This document shows, piece after piece, positions 11,522-19,843 of a DNA stretch of 64,000 nt. This DNA comes from Methylobacterium sp. Leaf465. Its GTDB lineage: Bacteria; Pseudomonadota; Alphaproteobacteria; Rhizobiales; Beijerinckiaceae. The translations under genes and the position numbers were made by a program. Location: contig NZ_LMRA01000023.1 in the NCBI RefSeq assembly GCF_001424705.1, forward strand, positions 375,004-439,003, read 5' to 3'. The notes below the pieces were generated by a model. The model had not been told where the DNA came from. It searched no databases and saw only the letters and a list, made by a program, of their open reading frames with translations. How positions within the stretch are numbered: position 1 is the stretch's first letter; each line of letters opens with the position of its first letter.

Positions 11522-11884
11522 TCATTTGGGCTTGGCGGTTTCGGCCGGGGCCGGCGCTTTCGGCTCGCGGGCCTCCATCAGGTCCTCGGCCTTGTCCTCG
11601 TCGGTATCGCCGCCGCGCTCGATGGTCTTCTCGGGGTTCGCGGCGAGGGCCCGCACGATCTCGACCAAGCGCTCGCACTCGGCGGCGTACTTGTAGGTCT
11701 CCAGCACGATGGCCGCGTCGCGCAGGGTGCGCAGGTCGCGCACCGTCTGCTTGTTGGCCGTCTCGCGCAGCTCGGCCTTGGCCGCGATGGCCTCCTCAAG
11801 CTTGGCGCCCTTCACGTCGCAGGCGGCCGAGGCCGTCGCCGTGCCGGCCAGGAGGACGAGGGGAGGGAGGAACAGATTGCGCAT
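11522..11884 (-). CDS. small secreted protein of unknown function
   Basis: The protein is 120 residues with a clear signal peptide (LFLPPLVLLAGTATASAA, cleavage near AAC). The mature part is an alpha-helical, charged region rich in alanine, glutamate and lysine with two cysteines (CDVKGAK and AAECERLV) that could form a disulfide. It ends with a proline/alanine tail (PKAPAPAETAKPK). I do not recognise a named family. It lies upstream of the ROK-like gene and downstream of a response regulator, all on the minus strand, but no functional link is evident. Confidence 0.7.
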   Translation of the reverse strand: MRNLFLPPLVLLAGTATASAACDVKGAKLEEAIAAKAELRETANKQTVRDLRTLRDAAIVLETYKYAAECERLVEIVRALAANPEKTIERGGDTDEDKAEDLMEAREPKAPAPAETAKPK

Positions 11885-11935
11885 GGGAAGGCTCCGGGCT
11901 CCGGCGGCCGAACCCGCGCCGCGCGCGGTCCGGTC

Positions 11936-12364
11936 TCAACCGTGGTGGGGGTGGGGACGCAGGATCTCGTTGGCGAGGGCCACGAGATGGCTCAGGCGGT
12001 AGGGCTTCGGAACGAAGACGGATTGGGTGACGGCCTCGGCCTGCGAGAGGTGGCCGCGTCCACCGGAGGTGTAGACCACCGGCAGGTTCGGCAAGTAGCG
12101 GCGCGCGCGATGCGCCAGGGCGATCCCGTTCGTGTTGCGGGCCAGATCGATATCGGTGAAGAGCAGGTCGACGCGCTCCCGCGCCAGGATGTTCTCCGCC
12201 GCGTCGGCATCGGCGGCGGTGAGGACGCGGTAGCCCTCGTCGAGCAGCGCCTCGGCGGCGAGCTCGCAGACCATGGCTTCATCCTCGACCACCAGGACGG
12301 TCTCGGCGGCGGCGCGCGGGTTGAAGGCGGGATGGGCGGGAAAGGCGCAGGCGAAGGAAATCAT
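11936..12364 (-). CDS. single-domain response regulator
   Basis: The protein is 142 residues and consists of one receiver (CheY-like) domain after a 20-residue lead. The acidic pair is in VLVVEDEAM, the phosphoacceptor aspartate is residue 71 in LLFTDIDLA, and the conserved lysine is in VFVPKPYR. No output domain is present, so it probably acts by protein contact or phosphotransfer. The ATG at 12364 is preceded by AGGAG seven bases upstream, which decides the start; the longer open frame is not coding. No partner kinase is adjacent. It is divergent from the YoaK-type gene. Confidence 0.88.
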   Translation of the reverse strand: MISFACAFPAHPAFNPRAAAETVLVVEDEAMVCELAAEALLDEGYRVLTAADADAAENILARERVDLLFTDIDLARNTNGIALAHRARRYLPNLPVVYTSGGRGHLSQAEAVTQSVFVPKPYRLSHLVALANEILRPHPHHG

Positions 12365-12532
12365 GACGCAACTCCTACTCATCCGGCGTGAGCCCCTGGG
12401 GGCCGAGCCGGATCGCAAGACAAACGGGTCGCCGAGGCGCATCGTTCGCCGCCGATCACTCCAATTGCGCGGACTTGGTAAGCGAAGCTTTAACCCTGCG
12501 GCGGTGCCGGTGAGCGGGTGCGCGTTGCGTCC

Positions 12533-13222
12533 ATGACCCGTCCCTGGCATCTCGGCTTCGGCCTCGTCCTCACGGCCCTGGCCGGCTACGTGGACGCCCT
12601 CGGGTTCATCAGGCTCGGCGGCCTCTACACCTCGTTCATGAGCGGGAACACGACCCAGTTCGCGGTCTCCCTCGGGCACGGCGACCCGCACCACGCTCTT
12701 CTACCGGCCCTGCTGATTGCGGCCTTCCTCACGGGCGGCATCTGCGGCGGCGGCCTCTCGGCCCTGACGCCCGCGCGCTGGGTCACCCCGGTCATCCTCG
12801 GCTTCGAGACCGCGATCGTCGGCGCCGCCTTCGAGGCCGCCACGGCCGCGCCGGATTCCGGCATCGCCTCGCTGATGCTGGCCTTGGCGATGGGCGCGCA
12901 GAACGCTGTGCTGTCCCATGTCCAGGGCTTCCGGGCCGGGACCACCTTCGTGACCGGCGCCCTGTTCGGGTTCGGCCAGAAGCTCGCCCTGGCGCTCGCC
13001 CGGCGCGGTGCGCGCACCGCCTGGATCGGCGACGGCGTCGTCTGGCTCGCGCTCCTCGTCGGATCCGTGGCCGGAACGGTCGCCTACGGAAGGCTGGCGT
13101 TGTATGCCCTCGCCATTCCCGCCGGCATCGCCGGCCTCCTCGCGCTCGTCGCGACGGTCCTGACGGCGCGCGGCGCCGGCGAAGGCCGCCGTCGCCAAGT
13201 GAGCCCGCGAGCCCCTGGTTGA
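12533..13222 (+). CDS. YoaK/DUF1275 family membrane protein
   Basis: The protein is about 229 residues and mostly hydrophobic, with about six predicted membrane segments. It starts with the family signature LTALAGYVDALGFIRLGGLY and then TSFMSGNTTQFAV. GAQNAVLSHVQGF in the middle is also typical of DUF1275 proteins, whose transport or other role is not established. An in-frame GTG lies 15 bases upstream at 12518; both starts give the same first membrane segment. A WD40 gene follows after 13 bases on the same strand. Confidence 0.85.
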   Translation: MTRPWHLGFGLVLTALAGYVDALGFIRLGGLYTSFMSGNTTQFAVSLGHGDPHHALLPALLIAAFLTGGICGGGLSALTPARWVTPVILGFETAIVGAAFEAATAAPDSGIASLMLALAMGAQNAVLSHVQGFRAGTTFVTGALFGFGQKLALALARRGARTAWIGDGVVWLALLVGSVAGTVAYGRLALYALAIPAGIAGLLALVATVLTARGAGEGRRRQVSPRAPG

Positions 13223-13235
13223 GAGACCCGTTGCG

Positions 13236-14237
13236 ATGAGTGTCCCCTCCCTCCTCGATCACGTGACGCCGCTGGCGGCCGGTGCCCACGTCACCGCCAC
13301 GGTCTGGTTGAAGGACACCCTGGCCCTCGCCCTCGGGGACGGCGGCGTGCTCCTGGCCTCCGGCGCCGAACTCCGCCGGGTCGAGGCGCATCCGGAGGCC
13401 GGCATCTTGGTGGCGGCCGGCGACGGCCGCCGCCTCGTCACCGGCGGCGACGATGGCCGGGTGGTGGCGACCTCCGACGCGGGCGACGTCGTCGAGGTCG
13501 CCCGCGCAAAGAACGGTGCCTGGATCGACGCCCTTGCCCTGCATCCCGAGGGCGGCCTCGCCTATGCGGCCGGCCGCAATGTCGTCGCCCGCGACGCGAA
13601 GGGGCGGGAGAAAACCTTCGCGGCGCCCTCCACCGCCCGCGGCCTCGCCTTCGCGCCCAAGGGCTACCGTCTCGCGGTGGCGCACTACAACGGCGCCACC
13701 CTCTGGTACCCCAACCTCGACACCGCGCCCGACTTCATCGAGTGGAAGGGCTCGCATATCGACGTGACCTGGTCGCCGGACGGCCGGTTCGTCGTGACGA
13801 CGATGCAGGAGAACTCCCTGCACGGCTGGCGTCTGCAACCCGACCGGGGCCACATGCGGATGTCGGGATACCCTGCGAAGGTGCGCTCGGTCTCCTGGTC
13901 GGGCGACGGACACTGGCTCGCGACCAGCGGCGCCGAGGCCGCCATCGTCTGGCCCTTTGATTCCAAGGAAGGCCCCACCGGCAAGGCACCCCGCGAGTGC
14001 GGCGTGCGGCCCGCCCGGGTCTCGCGGGTGGCGTTCCACCCCAAGGCCCTGGTCCTGGCCATCGGCTACGAGGACGGCTGCATCCTGCTCGTGCGCTTCG
14101 CCGACGCCTCGGAACTGCTGGTCCGGCCCGCGGTGAAGGGCAGCGCCATCTCGGCCCTGGCCTGGGATGGGCGCGGCAGCCGCCTCGCCTTCGGCTGCGC
14201 CGACGGGCAGGCCGGCCTCCTGACTCTCCCGGCCTGA
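13236..14237 (+). CDS. WD40 repeat protein
   Basis: The 333-residue protein has no signal peptide and consists of repeated beta-propeller blades. Recognisable WD-type elements include DVTWSPDGRFVVTTMQ, SVSWSGDGHWLATSG, RVAFHPKALVLAIG and ALAWDGRGSRLAFG. Seven blades would fill the length. Such proteins act as scaffolds. The downstream 95-residue gene begins five bases after this stop, suggesting co-expression, but the partner of the propeller cannot be deduced from the sequence. Confidence 0.85.
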   Translation: MSVPSLLDHVTPLAAGAHVTATVWLKDTLALALGDGGVLLASGAELRRVEAHPEAGILVAAGDGRRLVTGGDDGRVVATSDAGDVVEVARAKNGAWIDALALHPEGGLAYAAGRNVVARDAKGREKTFAAPSTARGLAFAPKGYRLAVAHYNGATLWYPNLDTAPDFIEWKGSHIDVTWSPDGRFVVTTMQENSLHGWRLQPDRGHMRMSGYPAKVRSVSWSGDGHWLATSGAEAAIVWPFDSKEGPTGKAPRECGVRPARVSRVAFHPKALVLAIGYEDGCILLVRFADASELLVRPAVKGSAISALAWDGRGSRLAFGCADGQAGLLTLPA

Positions 14238-14242
14238 CCCCG

Positions 14243-14530
14243 ATGGCTCTGTTCGGCTTCGGCAACCGCCGCCCGCCGGCGGATCAGGAGGCCCGCGCGG
14301 CGATCGTCGATTGGGTCCGCCGCTGCGGCGGTCTCGAAGAGGCCATCACCGTCAAGGCGAGCGAGATCGTCTGTGCCGACCCGGCCTGCCCGGGTATCGA
14401 GACCGTCATCCTGATCCTCGCCCCCGGGCTCCCGACCCGCGCCCTGAAGGTAGGCCGCCCCCTGCCCGACGTGACCGAAGCGGACATCGCCGCGGCGTTC
14501 GCCGGGGAGGGGACGGCGTCGCGGGGCTGA
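14243..14530 (+). CDS. conserved small protein of unknown function
   Basis: The 95-residue soluble protein begins MALFGFGNRRPP five bases after the WD40 stop, so it is almost certainly translated from the same message. The central segment ITVKASEIVCADPACPGIET has two cysteines four residues apart (CADPAC), followed by a beta-like VILILAPG stretch. I recall similar CxxxxCP-xxET segments in small alphaproteobacterial proteins of unknown function, but I cannot name a family. A metal- or thiol-related role is only a guess. The longer upstream reading overlaps the WD40 gene and is rejected. Confidence 0.72.
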   Translation: MALFGFGNRRPPADQEARAAIVDWVRRCGGLEEAITVKASEIVCADPACPGIETVILILAPGLPTRALKVGRPLPDVTEADIAAAFAGEGTASRG

Positions 14531-14597
14531 GCGGGGCGCCGGAACCCGCCGCGCCGTCGGGCCCTTGTCCCCCATTGCCACCCGCGCGGAGAGGCCC

Positions 14598-15125
14598 GTG
14601 TTTCGCGTCCTACGCACCCTGGGGCTTGCCCTCGGACTCCTCGGCGGCGCGCTGGCGGCGCAGGCGCCGGAATTCGCCCAGCAATATGCCCAACGGCTCG
14701 GCGGCACCCTGGACGAACTGCGCCGCGTGGTCTCCGGTTTCGAGGCTGATGCCGTTGCCACCGGCCGCAGTCGCGACGATGCGGTGGCACGCCTGCGCGG
14801 CGACGGCGACCCTCTCGTCGCCCGGCGCGGCGAGGCGGCGTGCCAGGATATCGTGCGCCTCGCCGCCCTTGAGCGGCAGCGCCGGGAGCTCGCGGAGGCC
14901 GGCGGCCCCCTCGGCCGCGTCGTGGCCCTGATGCGCGATCCCGACCTCGCCCTCGCGCGGGCCACCTACCAGGACTACACTCCGGCGATCCCCACCACCG
15001 TCGACGGCCTGACCGCCGGCCTGCTCGGCTTCCTGGCCACCTGGGCCGGCTGGCGCATCCTCGCCGATCTCGGTCGGTGGCTCCTGGCGGGTCGTGGCCG
15101 GCAGTCCATGACCCGACCGGCGTGA
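14598..15125 (+). CDS. DUF2937 family membrane protein
   Basis: The protein is 175 residues from a GTG at 14598 with GGAGAGG just upstream; this start is preferred over an upstream TTG. It has an N-terminal membrane segment (LGLALGLLGGALAAQ), then the DUF2937 signature APEFAQQYAQRLGGTLDELR. A soluble helical part and a C-terminal hydrophobic helix (LTAGLLGFLATWAGW) follow. The fold implies a protein anchored at both ends with a central domain on one side of the membrane. The function of the family is unknown. Confidence 0.8.
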   Translation: MFRVLRTLGLALGLLGGALAAQAPEFAQQYAQRLGGTLDELRRVVSGFEADAVATGRSRDDAVARLRGDGDPLVARRGEAACQDIVRLAALERQRRELAEAGGPLGRVVALMRDPDLALARATYQDYTPAIPTTVDGLTAGLLGFLATWAGWRILADLGRWLLAGRGRQSMTRPA

Positions 15126-15236
15126 GGACGCGACTGTTGCCCGGCGTCTACAGCGCGGCTCCCGCGGCTGCACTAGGGTCTGACGGTTAGCGCGCGGGCC
15201 TCATCCTGGCGCCGTTTCACGGCCTCCTTCGAACCC

Positions 15237-16475
15237 ATGGCGCGCGTTCCTTCCACCTCGGTCGACCCAGCCATCGATGCCGCCGCCCTGTTGCGTCGCA
15301 TCGGCTTCATCGGCCTGTTCGTGATCATGCCGGTGGCGGCGCAGGTCGCCCGCCGCGCGGTGGTCATCCTCGCGCCGATCTCCATCGCACTCCTGCTCCT
15401 GGCGAGCGCCATCGACGGCCGCGCGCGACCGGTCCGCCCGGCCTCCTCGCGCCTGCTGCGCTCGCCCGCCTTCCTGGCCGGCTGCCTGGTGATCCTCTGG
15501 TCGGCCCTGTCGCTGGTCTGGACGCCGTTTCTGAGCCTCGCCACCGAACGGCTTCTCAACGTCATCGCCACGCTTCTCATGACGATGGCGGCCTACCTCG
15601 CTCTGCCGGACCGCATGCGCTCGGCAAACCTCTATCTCCTGCCGGTGGGCGTGGCGGCGGCGGCCATCTTCGCCATCGGGCTTGGGCTCACGGGGCAGGG
15701 GCCGTTCGGACAGGGGCTCCTCGGACCCGACGAGGACGCGATCCTCGACCGGGGCCTGATCCTGCTCATCCTGTTCGTCTGGCCGGCCGTCTCGTGGCTC
15801 CGCTCGCGCGGGCGCAACAGCGAGGCCCTCGGGCTCGCCCTGCTCGTCTCGGTCGCACTCCTGGTCTCGCCCGGTCCGACAACCCTGGTCGCCTTGGCGG
15901 TGGGGGCGGTCGCCTTCGCGCTCGCGGCCTTCCGGCCCATGCGCGCGCCGCGCCTCCTCGGCGTCACGGCGGCCACCCTGCTGGTGTTGGGACCGGTCCT
16001 GCCCTTCATCGCCCGGCCGATCGGTGCGACGGTGTTCGGCGGGCGTGCGCCCGGCGTCCTGAGCCTCAAGGCTTGGCAGACCATCGTGACCAGCGAACCG
16101 CTGCGGCTCGTCACCGGGCACGGCCTCGAGACGGCCCTGCGAGGTCGTTACGTCAACTTGTTGCCGATGAACGCGCCGCGGACCCTGCTGTTCGAGCTCT
16201 GGTACGAACTCGGCCTCGTCGGGGCCTTCGCGGCTGCCTTCGCCCTGCACGCCGCGATCCGCCGCGCGGGTCGAGAGGCATCGGTGCTGGTGCCCGGCGC
16301 CATGGCGGCCTTCGCCTCGGCCTTCCTCATCGCCTGCATCGGCGTCGGGATGACGGTGATGTGGTGGCTCACCACCCTGGCGCTCGCGGTCCTGGTTTTC
16401 GTCGCGGTGGAGCGCGGGCAGTTCCGCACCCGCCGGCCCAAGGCCAGCCTGTTGCCGTCCGCCCAGAAGGCCTGA
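15237..16475 (+). CDS. O-antigen ligase/polymerase-like membrane protein
   Basis: The 412-residue protein has about 10-12 hydrophobic segments. The layout is that of the Wzy/WaaL group: many helices, then a large non-membrane loop before the last helices that contains GHGLETALRGRYVNLLP and FELWYELGLVGAF. WaaL-type enzymes join O-antigen to the lipid A core on the periplasmic face. The gene stands alone, with no neighbouring glycosyltransferases, so the polysaccharide is not indicated. It converges with the zincin gene four bases downstream. Confidence 0.8.
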   Translation: MARVPSTSVDPAIDAAALLRRIGFIGLFVIMPVAAQVARRAVVILAPISIALLLLASAIDGRARPVRPASSRLLRSPAFLAGCLVILWSALSLVWTPFLSLATERLLNVIATLLMTMAAYLALPDRMRSANLYLLPVGVAAAAIFAIGLGLTGQGPFGQGLLGPDEDAILDRGLILLILFVWPAVSWLRSRGRNSEALGLALLVSVALLVSPGPTTLVALAVGAVAFALAAFRPMRAPRLLGVTAATLLVLGPVLPFIARPIGATVFGGRAPGVLSLKAWQTIVTSEPLRLVTGHGLETALRGRYVNLLPMNAPRTLLFELWYELGLVGAFAAAFALHAAIRRAGREASVLVPGAMAAFASAFLIACIGVGMTVMWWLTTLALAVLVFVAVERGQFRTRRPKASLLPSAQKA

Positions 16476-16479
16476 CGCC

Positions 16480-16899
16480 TCAGGCGTCCGCAGCCGCCTC
16501 GATCGCCTCCATATCGGCGTCGGAGAGGCCGAAATGGTGCCCGATCTCGTGGACGAGGACGTGCGTGACGAGGTGGCCGAGGGTCTCGTCATGCTCGGCC
16601 CAGTCGTCGAGCAGGGGGCGACGGTAGAGCCAGACCTGATTCGGCATCTGTCCGGTCGCCGCCTCGCCGCTTTGGGCGAGACCGATCCCACGGAACAGGC
16701 CGAGGAGATCGAAGGGGCTCTCGCAATCCATCTCCCGCAGGGTCTCCTCGTCGGGGAAGTCCTCCACGTGAATCACGAGGCCGGCGCAGAGATTCCGGAA
16801 TGCCAGGGGCAGATTGGCGAAGGCCGCATACGCCAGATCCTCGATCGCACCGAGGTCCGGTGCCCGAGCCGACGTCCAGGCCGGTTCGCCGCCGCTCAC
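16480..16899 (-). CDS. metallopeptidase family protein (minigluzincin-like)
   Basis: The protein is 139 residues from a GTG start. The zinc signature HEIGHHFGLSD lies close to the C-terminus, preceded by VTHVLV. The N-terminal half has FANLPLAFRNLCAGLVIHVE and a conserved LGLFRGIGL. This is the small 'possible zinc metallopeptidase' family of alphaproteobacteria and actinobacteria, a bare catalytic domain without signal peptide. Its GTGA start overlaps the stop of the upstream nucleotidase gene, so the two are translationally coupled. Substrate unknown. Confidence 0.85.
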   Translation of the reverse strand: MSGGEPAWTSARAPDLGAIEDLAYAAFANLPLAFRNLCAGLVIHVEDFPDEETLREMDCESPFDLLGLFRGIGLAQSGEAATGQMPNQVWLYRRPLLDDWAEHDETLGHLVTHVLVHEIGHHFGLSDADMEAIEAAADA

Positions 16900-17687
16900 G
16901 GGAGTTCCGGCAACACGCGCTCCGCCAGGAAGCCGGCGAGATCGCTGGTGATGTGGTCGATATGCGGTTCGCGCACGGCTTCCTGCTCGAAGGCTTCCCG
17001 GAAGGGGTCGATCGTCGGAGGCACCACCAGCACCGTGGACATGCCGATGTCGTGCGGCACGATCAGGTTGCGGGCGATGTCCTCGAACAGGGCCGCCCGG
17101 CGCGGCTCCACGCCGTGGCGCTTCAGGAACCGCTCGTAGGTGGAGCGCTCGGGCTTCGGAATGAAATCGGCATCGGCGATGTCGAACACGTCCTCGAAGT
17201 GGTCGAGGATGCCGAGCTTGGCCGCCACGTTCTCGGCGTGCCGGCGCGATCCGTTGGTGAGGATGAGCTTGCGGCCGGGCAGGCGCTCGATGGCAGCGCC
17301 CAGCGCCGGGTCGAGGCGGATCGACGAATGGTCGATATCGTGGGCGAAGTCGAGGAAGTCGTGCGGATCGATGGCCGACTCCACCATCAGCGCCTTCAGG
17401 GTCGTCCCGTAGCGATGGTAGAAATACTTCTGTAGCGCCCGAGCCGAGAGACCGTCGAGTCCGTAGAGGCGCATGACGTAGAGGGTGATGCGCTCGTCCA
17501 CCTGCGGCCAGACGCGGGCGTCGCTCGGATAGAGCGTGTTGTCGAGATCGAACACCCAGGTGTCGACCTGACGAAAGCCGCGGGATTGGGCGGTGGTGAA
17601 GTGGGGTTCGCCGGGCAGAAACAAGGTCGGTCGATGTGGTTCTGGGTGGGCCGCGAAGCCCGGCCGTTCGAGATGGGGACCGGACAC
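16896..17687 (-). CDS. pyrimidine 5'-nucleotidase (HAD family)
   Basis: The protein is 263 residues of the HAD superfamily. Motif I VFDLDNTLYPSDARVW is at about residues 45-60. Motif II is KLILTNGSRRHAENV, the lysine of motif III is in FIPKPERSTYERFL, and the motif IV region is LFEDIARNL. This arrangement is that of the Sdt1-like pyrimidine 5'-nucleotidases, which dephosphorylate UMP/CMP and damaged nucleotides. The first 40 residues, from a GTG at 17687, are not conserved, so the true start may be internal. It is coupled to the zincin gene downstream. Confidence 0.85.
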   Translation of the reverse strand: MSGPHLERPGFAAHPEPHRPTLFLPGEPHFTTAQSRGFRQVDTWVFDLDNTLYPSDARVWPQVDERITLYVMRLYGLDGLSARALQKYFYHRYGTTLKALMVESAIDPHDFLDFAHDIDHSSIRLDPALGAAIERLPGRKLILTNGSRRHAENVAAKLGILDHFEDVFDIADADFIPKPERSTYERFLKRHGVEPRRAALFEDIARNLIVPHDIGMSTVLVVPPTIDPFREAFEQEAVREPHIDHITSDLAGFLAERVLPELP

Positions 17688-17836
17688 CGCGAAGGGAAGC
17701 GGGGCGCGTGCTTTTCAGAGCATGGCCGTCGGCATCCCGCAAGCATTCCCCCAACCGTACCCTGGGTCCACCTCGTCCGACCGGTTCGTTGACGACCGCC
17801 TCTCCACACGCACCCGAGATGGAGTGATCAGTGGTT

Positions 17837-17882
17837 AGGCAGAATTAGTCCTGTGTGGATTCGAAATAGGCAGCTTAGTCCT
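17837..17882. promoter_or_regulatory. direct repeats upstream of the sia operon, possible operator
   Basis: Two copies of AGGCAG(AA/C)TTAGTCCT begin at 17837 and 17868, 31 bases apart, which is about three helical turns. A further AGTCCT follows at 17883-17888. They lie about 70-115 bases before the ATG of the siaB-like gene in an otherwise gene-free, AT-richer stretch (17688-17952). The spacing and position fit a regulator-binding site; the regulator is unknown. Confidence 0.45.
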
Positions 17883-17952
17883 AGTCCTGGCGCTATTCTG
17901 CTTGCTGGCGGAAAGACGTGATGAAAAGGCCAGATTAACTCCACATATACGA

Positions 17953-18585
17953 ATGACGAGCTATTCGATCAGAGCGGTATTGCGCGACGTCCAAGTCTGC
18001 TGCCGGCCCCGTGAGGCGGGAGAAATTGCATTGCTCGCACGCGATTTCATGAACTTCTTCGATGCGTCCCGGCGCCAGGGCGTGATCCTCTCCTTCGGCG
18101 GCGACATCTCGGAGAATGTCCTGTTCTCTCTCGGCGAAGTGCTCAAGTTGCGCATGAGCCAGGGCGAGACCGATGCGTCGGTGGCCAAGCGGGTCTTCGC
18201 GATCTTCGTCGAGCAGGCCCAGAACGTCATCCGCTACTCCGCCGACAAGGTCGTGAAGCCGTCCGGTCCGCAGGCGAGCCTGATCAGCAACGGAGTGATC
18301 GTCGTCGGCATGGAGGCGGGACGCTTCTACGTCGTCTGCGGAAACGAGTTGCCCGATCCCGACGTCCCGCCCCTGCGCGCCCGCCTCGACCACATCGCGA
18401 GCCTGAACAGCGACGAATTGAAGGCGTATTACCGCGAGAAGCTCCGCCAGCCACCGGACGAGGGAAGCCTCGGCGGCAGCATCGGCTTGATCGAGATCGC
18501 ACGGCGTTCCAGCGCCCCAGTCGAGTACGACTTCCAGGCGCTCGGCTCCGGGCGCAGCTTCTTCTGCCTCAAAGCCTATATCTGA
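17953..18585 (+). CDS. siaB: SiaB-family protein kinase
   Basis: The 210-residue protein resembles SiaB, a kinase with a histidine-kinase-like ATP-binding fold that phosphorylates SiaC on serine/threonine. Visible elements are LLARDFMNFFDASRRQGV, an N-box-like FVEQAQNVIRYS, and a glycine-rich GSLGGSIGLIEIARRS that would hold the ATP lid. The start at 17953 (MTSYSIRAVLRD) is chosen because upstream residues show poor codon use. It heads a four-gene set with SiaC, SiaD and SiaA homologues on the same strand, which is the main support for the name. Confidence 0.85.
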   Translation: MTSYSIRAVLRDVQVCCRPREAGEIALLARDFMNFFDASRRQGVILSFGGDISENVLFSLGEVLKLRMSQGETDASVAKRVFAIFVEQAQNVIRYSADKVVKPSGPQASLISNGVIVVGMEAGRFYVVCGNELPDPDVPPLRARLDHIASLNSDELKAYYREKLRQPPDEGSLGGSIGLIEIARRSSAPVEYDFQALGSGRSFFCLKAYI

Positions 18586-18599
18586 CGGGCCGACCACCG

Positions 18600-18986
18600 A
18601 TGGACCGAATCCAGCTTGCCGCCACGGACCGCTCGCCGCGGGTCGATTTCGACTTCGCGACCGGGCACCTGTCCCTGCACGGCGAATCCTACCCCGAGGA
18701 TGCGGCCGCCTTCTTCGGCCCCCTGCTCCAGGCCCTGCGCGCCTACCTGGCGGACACCTCCGCGACCCCGATCGTGTTCGAGGTCGGGCTGGCCTACTTC
18801 AACTCGTCGAGCGCCAAAGCGCTGATGAACCTGTTCATGCCCCTCGAGGACGCCGCCGAGGAAGGGCGCGCGGTCACGGTGCGCTGGCGGTTCGCCGATG
18901 GTGACGAGACCATCGAGGAGGCGGGCGAGGACTTCGCCGCCGATTTCTCCTACGCGCGGTTCGAGATGGTGAGGGAGGCCGCATGA
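18600..18986 (+). CDS. siaC: SiaC-family regulatory phosphoprotein (DUF1987)
   Basis: The 128-residue protein is of the SiaC/DUF1987 type. In Pseudomonas aeruginosa, SiaC is phosphorylated by SiaB, dephosphorylated by SiaA, and in its unphosphorylated form activates the diguanylate cyclase SiaD. Here the core reads FDFATGHLSLHGESYPEDA and VGLAYFNSSSAKALMNLF. The serine cluster SSS falls where the phosphoacceptor is expected. It starts 14 bases after siaB and its stop overlaps the ATG of siaD (ATGA). Confidence 0.87.
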   Translation: MDRIQLAATDRSPRVDFDFATGHLSLHGESYPEDAAAFFGPLLQALRAYLADTSATPIVFEVGLAYFNSSSAKALMNLFMPLEDAAEEGRAVTVRWRFADGDETIEEAGEDFAADFSYARFEMVREAA

Positions 18987-19843
18987 CCCGCGCGATCAGG
19001 GCCGTCGGAGGCGCGGCCTCCGAACCAGCTGATTCCTTCAGCCTCTACGACGCCGAGGAAGCGGTGCTGACCCGCACCGAGGCGATGCTGTCGGGGCTCT
19101 CGGACGTCGCCGGCGGCGTCCAGGCGCTGGCCGACGCCTATCGCCGGGGCTTTCGCGAGCAGCAGAGGCTGGTCCGGATGAGCGACCGGATGCAGCTCGA
19201 CCTGCAGAAGGCGAACCAGCGCCTCGCCGATCAGCGCCGGGATCTCCAGGCCCTGAATGCCGCCCTGTCCGGTGAGATCGAGCACCGCACCCGGCTCGAG
19301 GCCGAGCTGCGGCGTCTGGCCGATACCGACGACCTGACGGGTGCCCTGGCGCGTCGCCGCTTCATGGAGGTCGCGGCGCGCGAATGGCTGCGCCACGCCC
19401 GCAGCGGCGCCCCGGTCTCCATCCTCATCCTCGATCTCGACCGGTTCAAGCTCCTCAACGACAGCTTCGGCCACGCGGCCGGCGACGCCGCGCTGGTCTC
19501 CTTCGTCGCGATCTGTCGAGCGCACCTGCGCACCCTCGACTTCATCGGCCGCACGGGCGGCGAAGAGTTCGCCATCGTCCTGTCCGATACCGGCCTGGAG
19601 GGCGCCGCGGCCTTCGCGGAACGCCTGCGCGAGGCCGTTGCCGCCACGCCGGTGCCCATGATGGATGCCGCCATGCGGATCACCGTGAGCATCGGCGTCG
19701 CCCAGTCCGAGCCGGGCGAAACCCTGGAGAGCGCCATGCAGCGGGCCGACGCGGCCCTCTACGCGGCCAAGGATTGCGGTCGCAATCGTATCGCGCTGAG
19801 GCCCGGCGCGCCGGACGCCTCCAGCGCCGCGATTCGGCCATGA
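18983..19843 (+). CDS. siaD: SiaD-type diguanylate cyclase
   Basis: The 286-residue protein makes cyclic di-GMP from two GTP. A helical N-terminal part (residues 20-110, coiled-coil-like) precedes a GGDEF domain beginning DTDDLTGALARRRF. The active-site signature is GGEEF at 192-196. The inhibitory I-site RTLD lies five residues before it, at 183-186, so product inhibition is expected. There is no membrane segment and no other sensor domain, consistent with control through SiaC. It overlaps siaC upstream and siaA downstream by four bases each. Confidence 0.92.
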   Translation: MTRAIRAVGGAASEPADSFSLYDAEEAVLTRTEAMLSGLSDVAGGVQALADAYRRGFREQQRLVRMSDRMQLDLQKANQRLADQRRDLQALNAALSGEIEHRTRLEAELRRLADTDDLTGALARRRFMEVAAREWLRHARSGAPVSILILDLDRFKLLNDSFGHAAGDAALVSFVAICRAHLRTLDFIGRTGGEEFAIVLSDTGLEGAAAFAERLREAVAATPVPMMDAAMRITVSIGVAQSEPGETLESAMQRADAALYAAKDCGRNRIALRPGAPDASSAAIRP

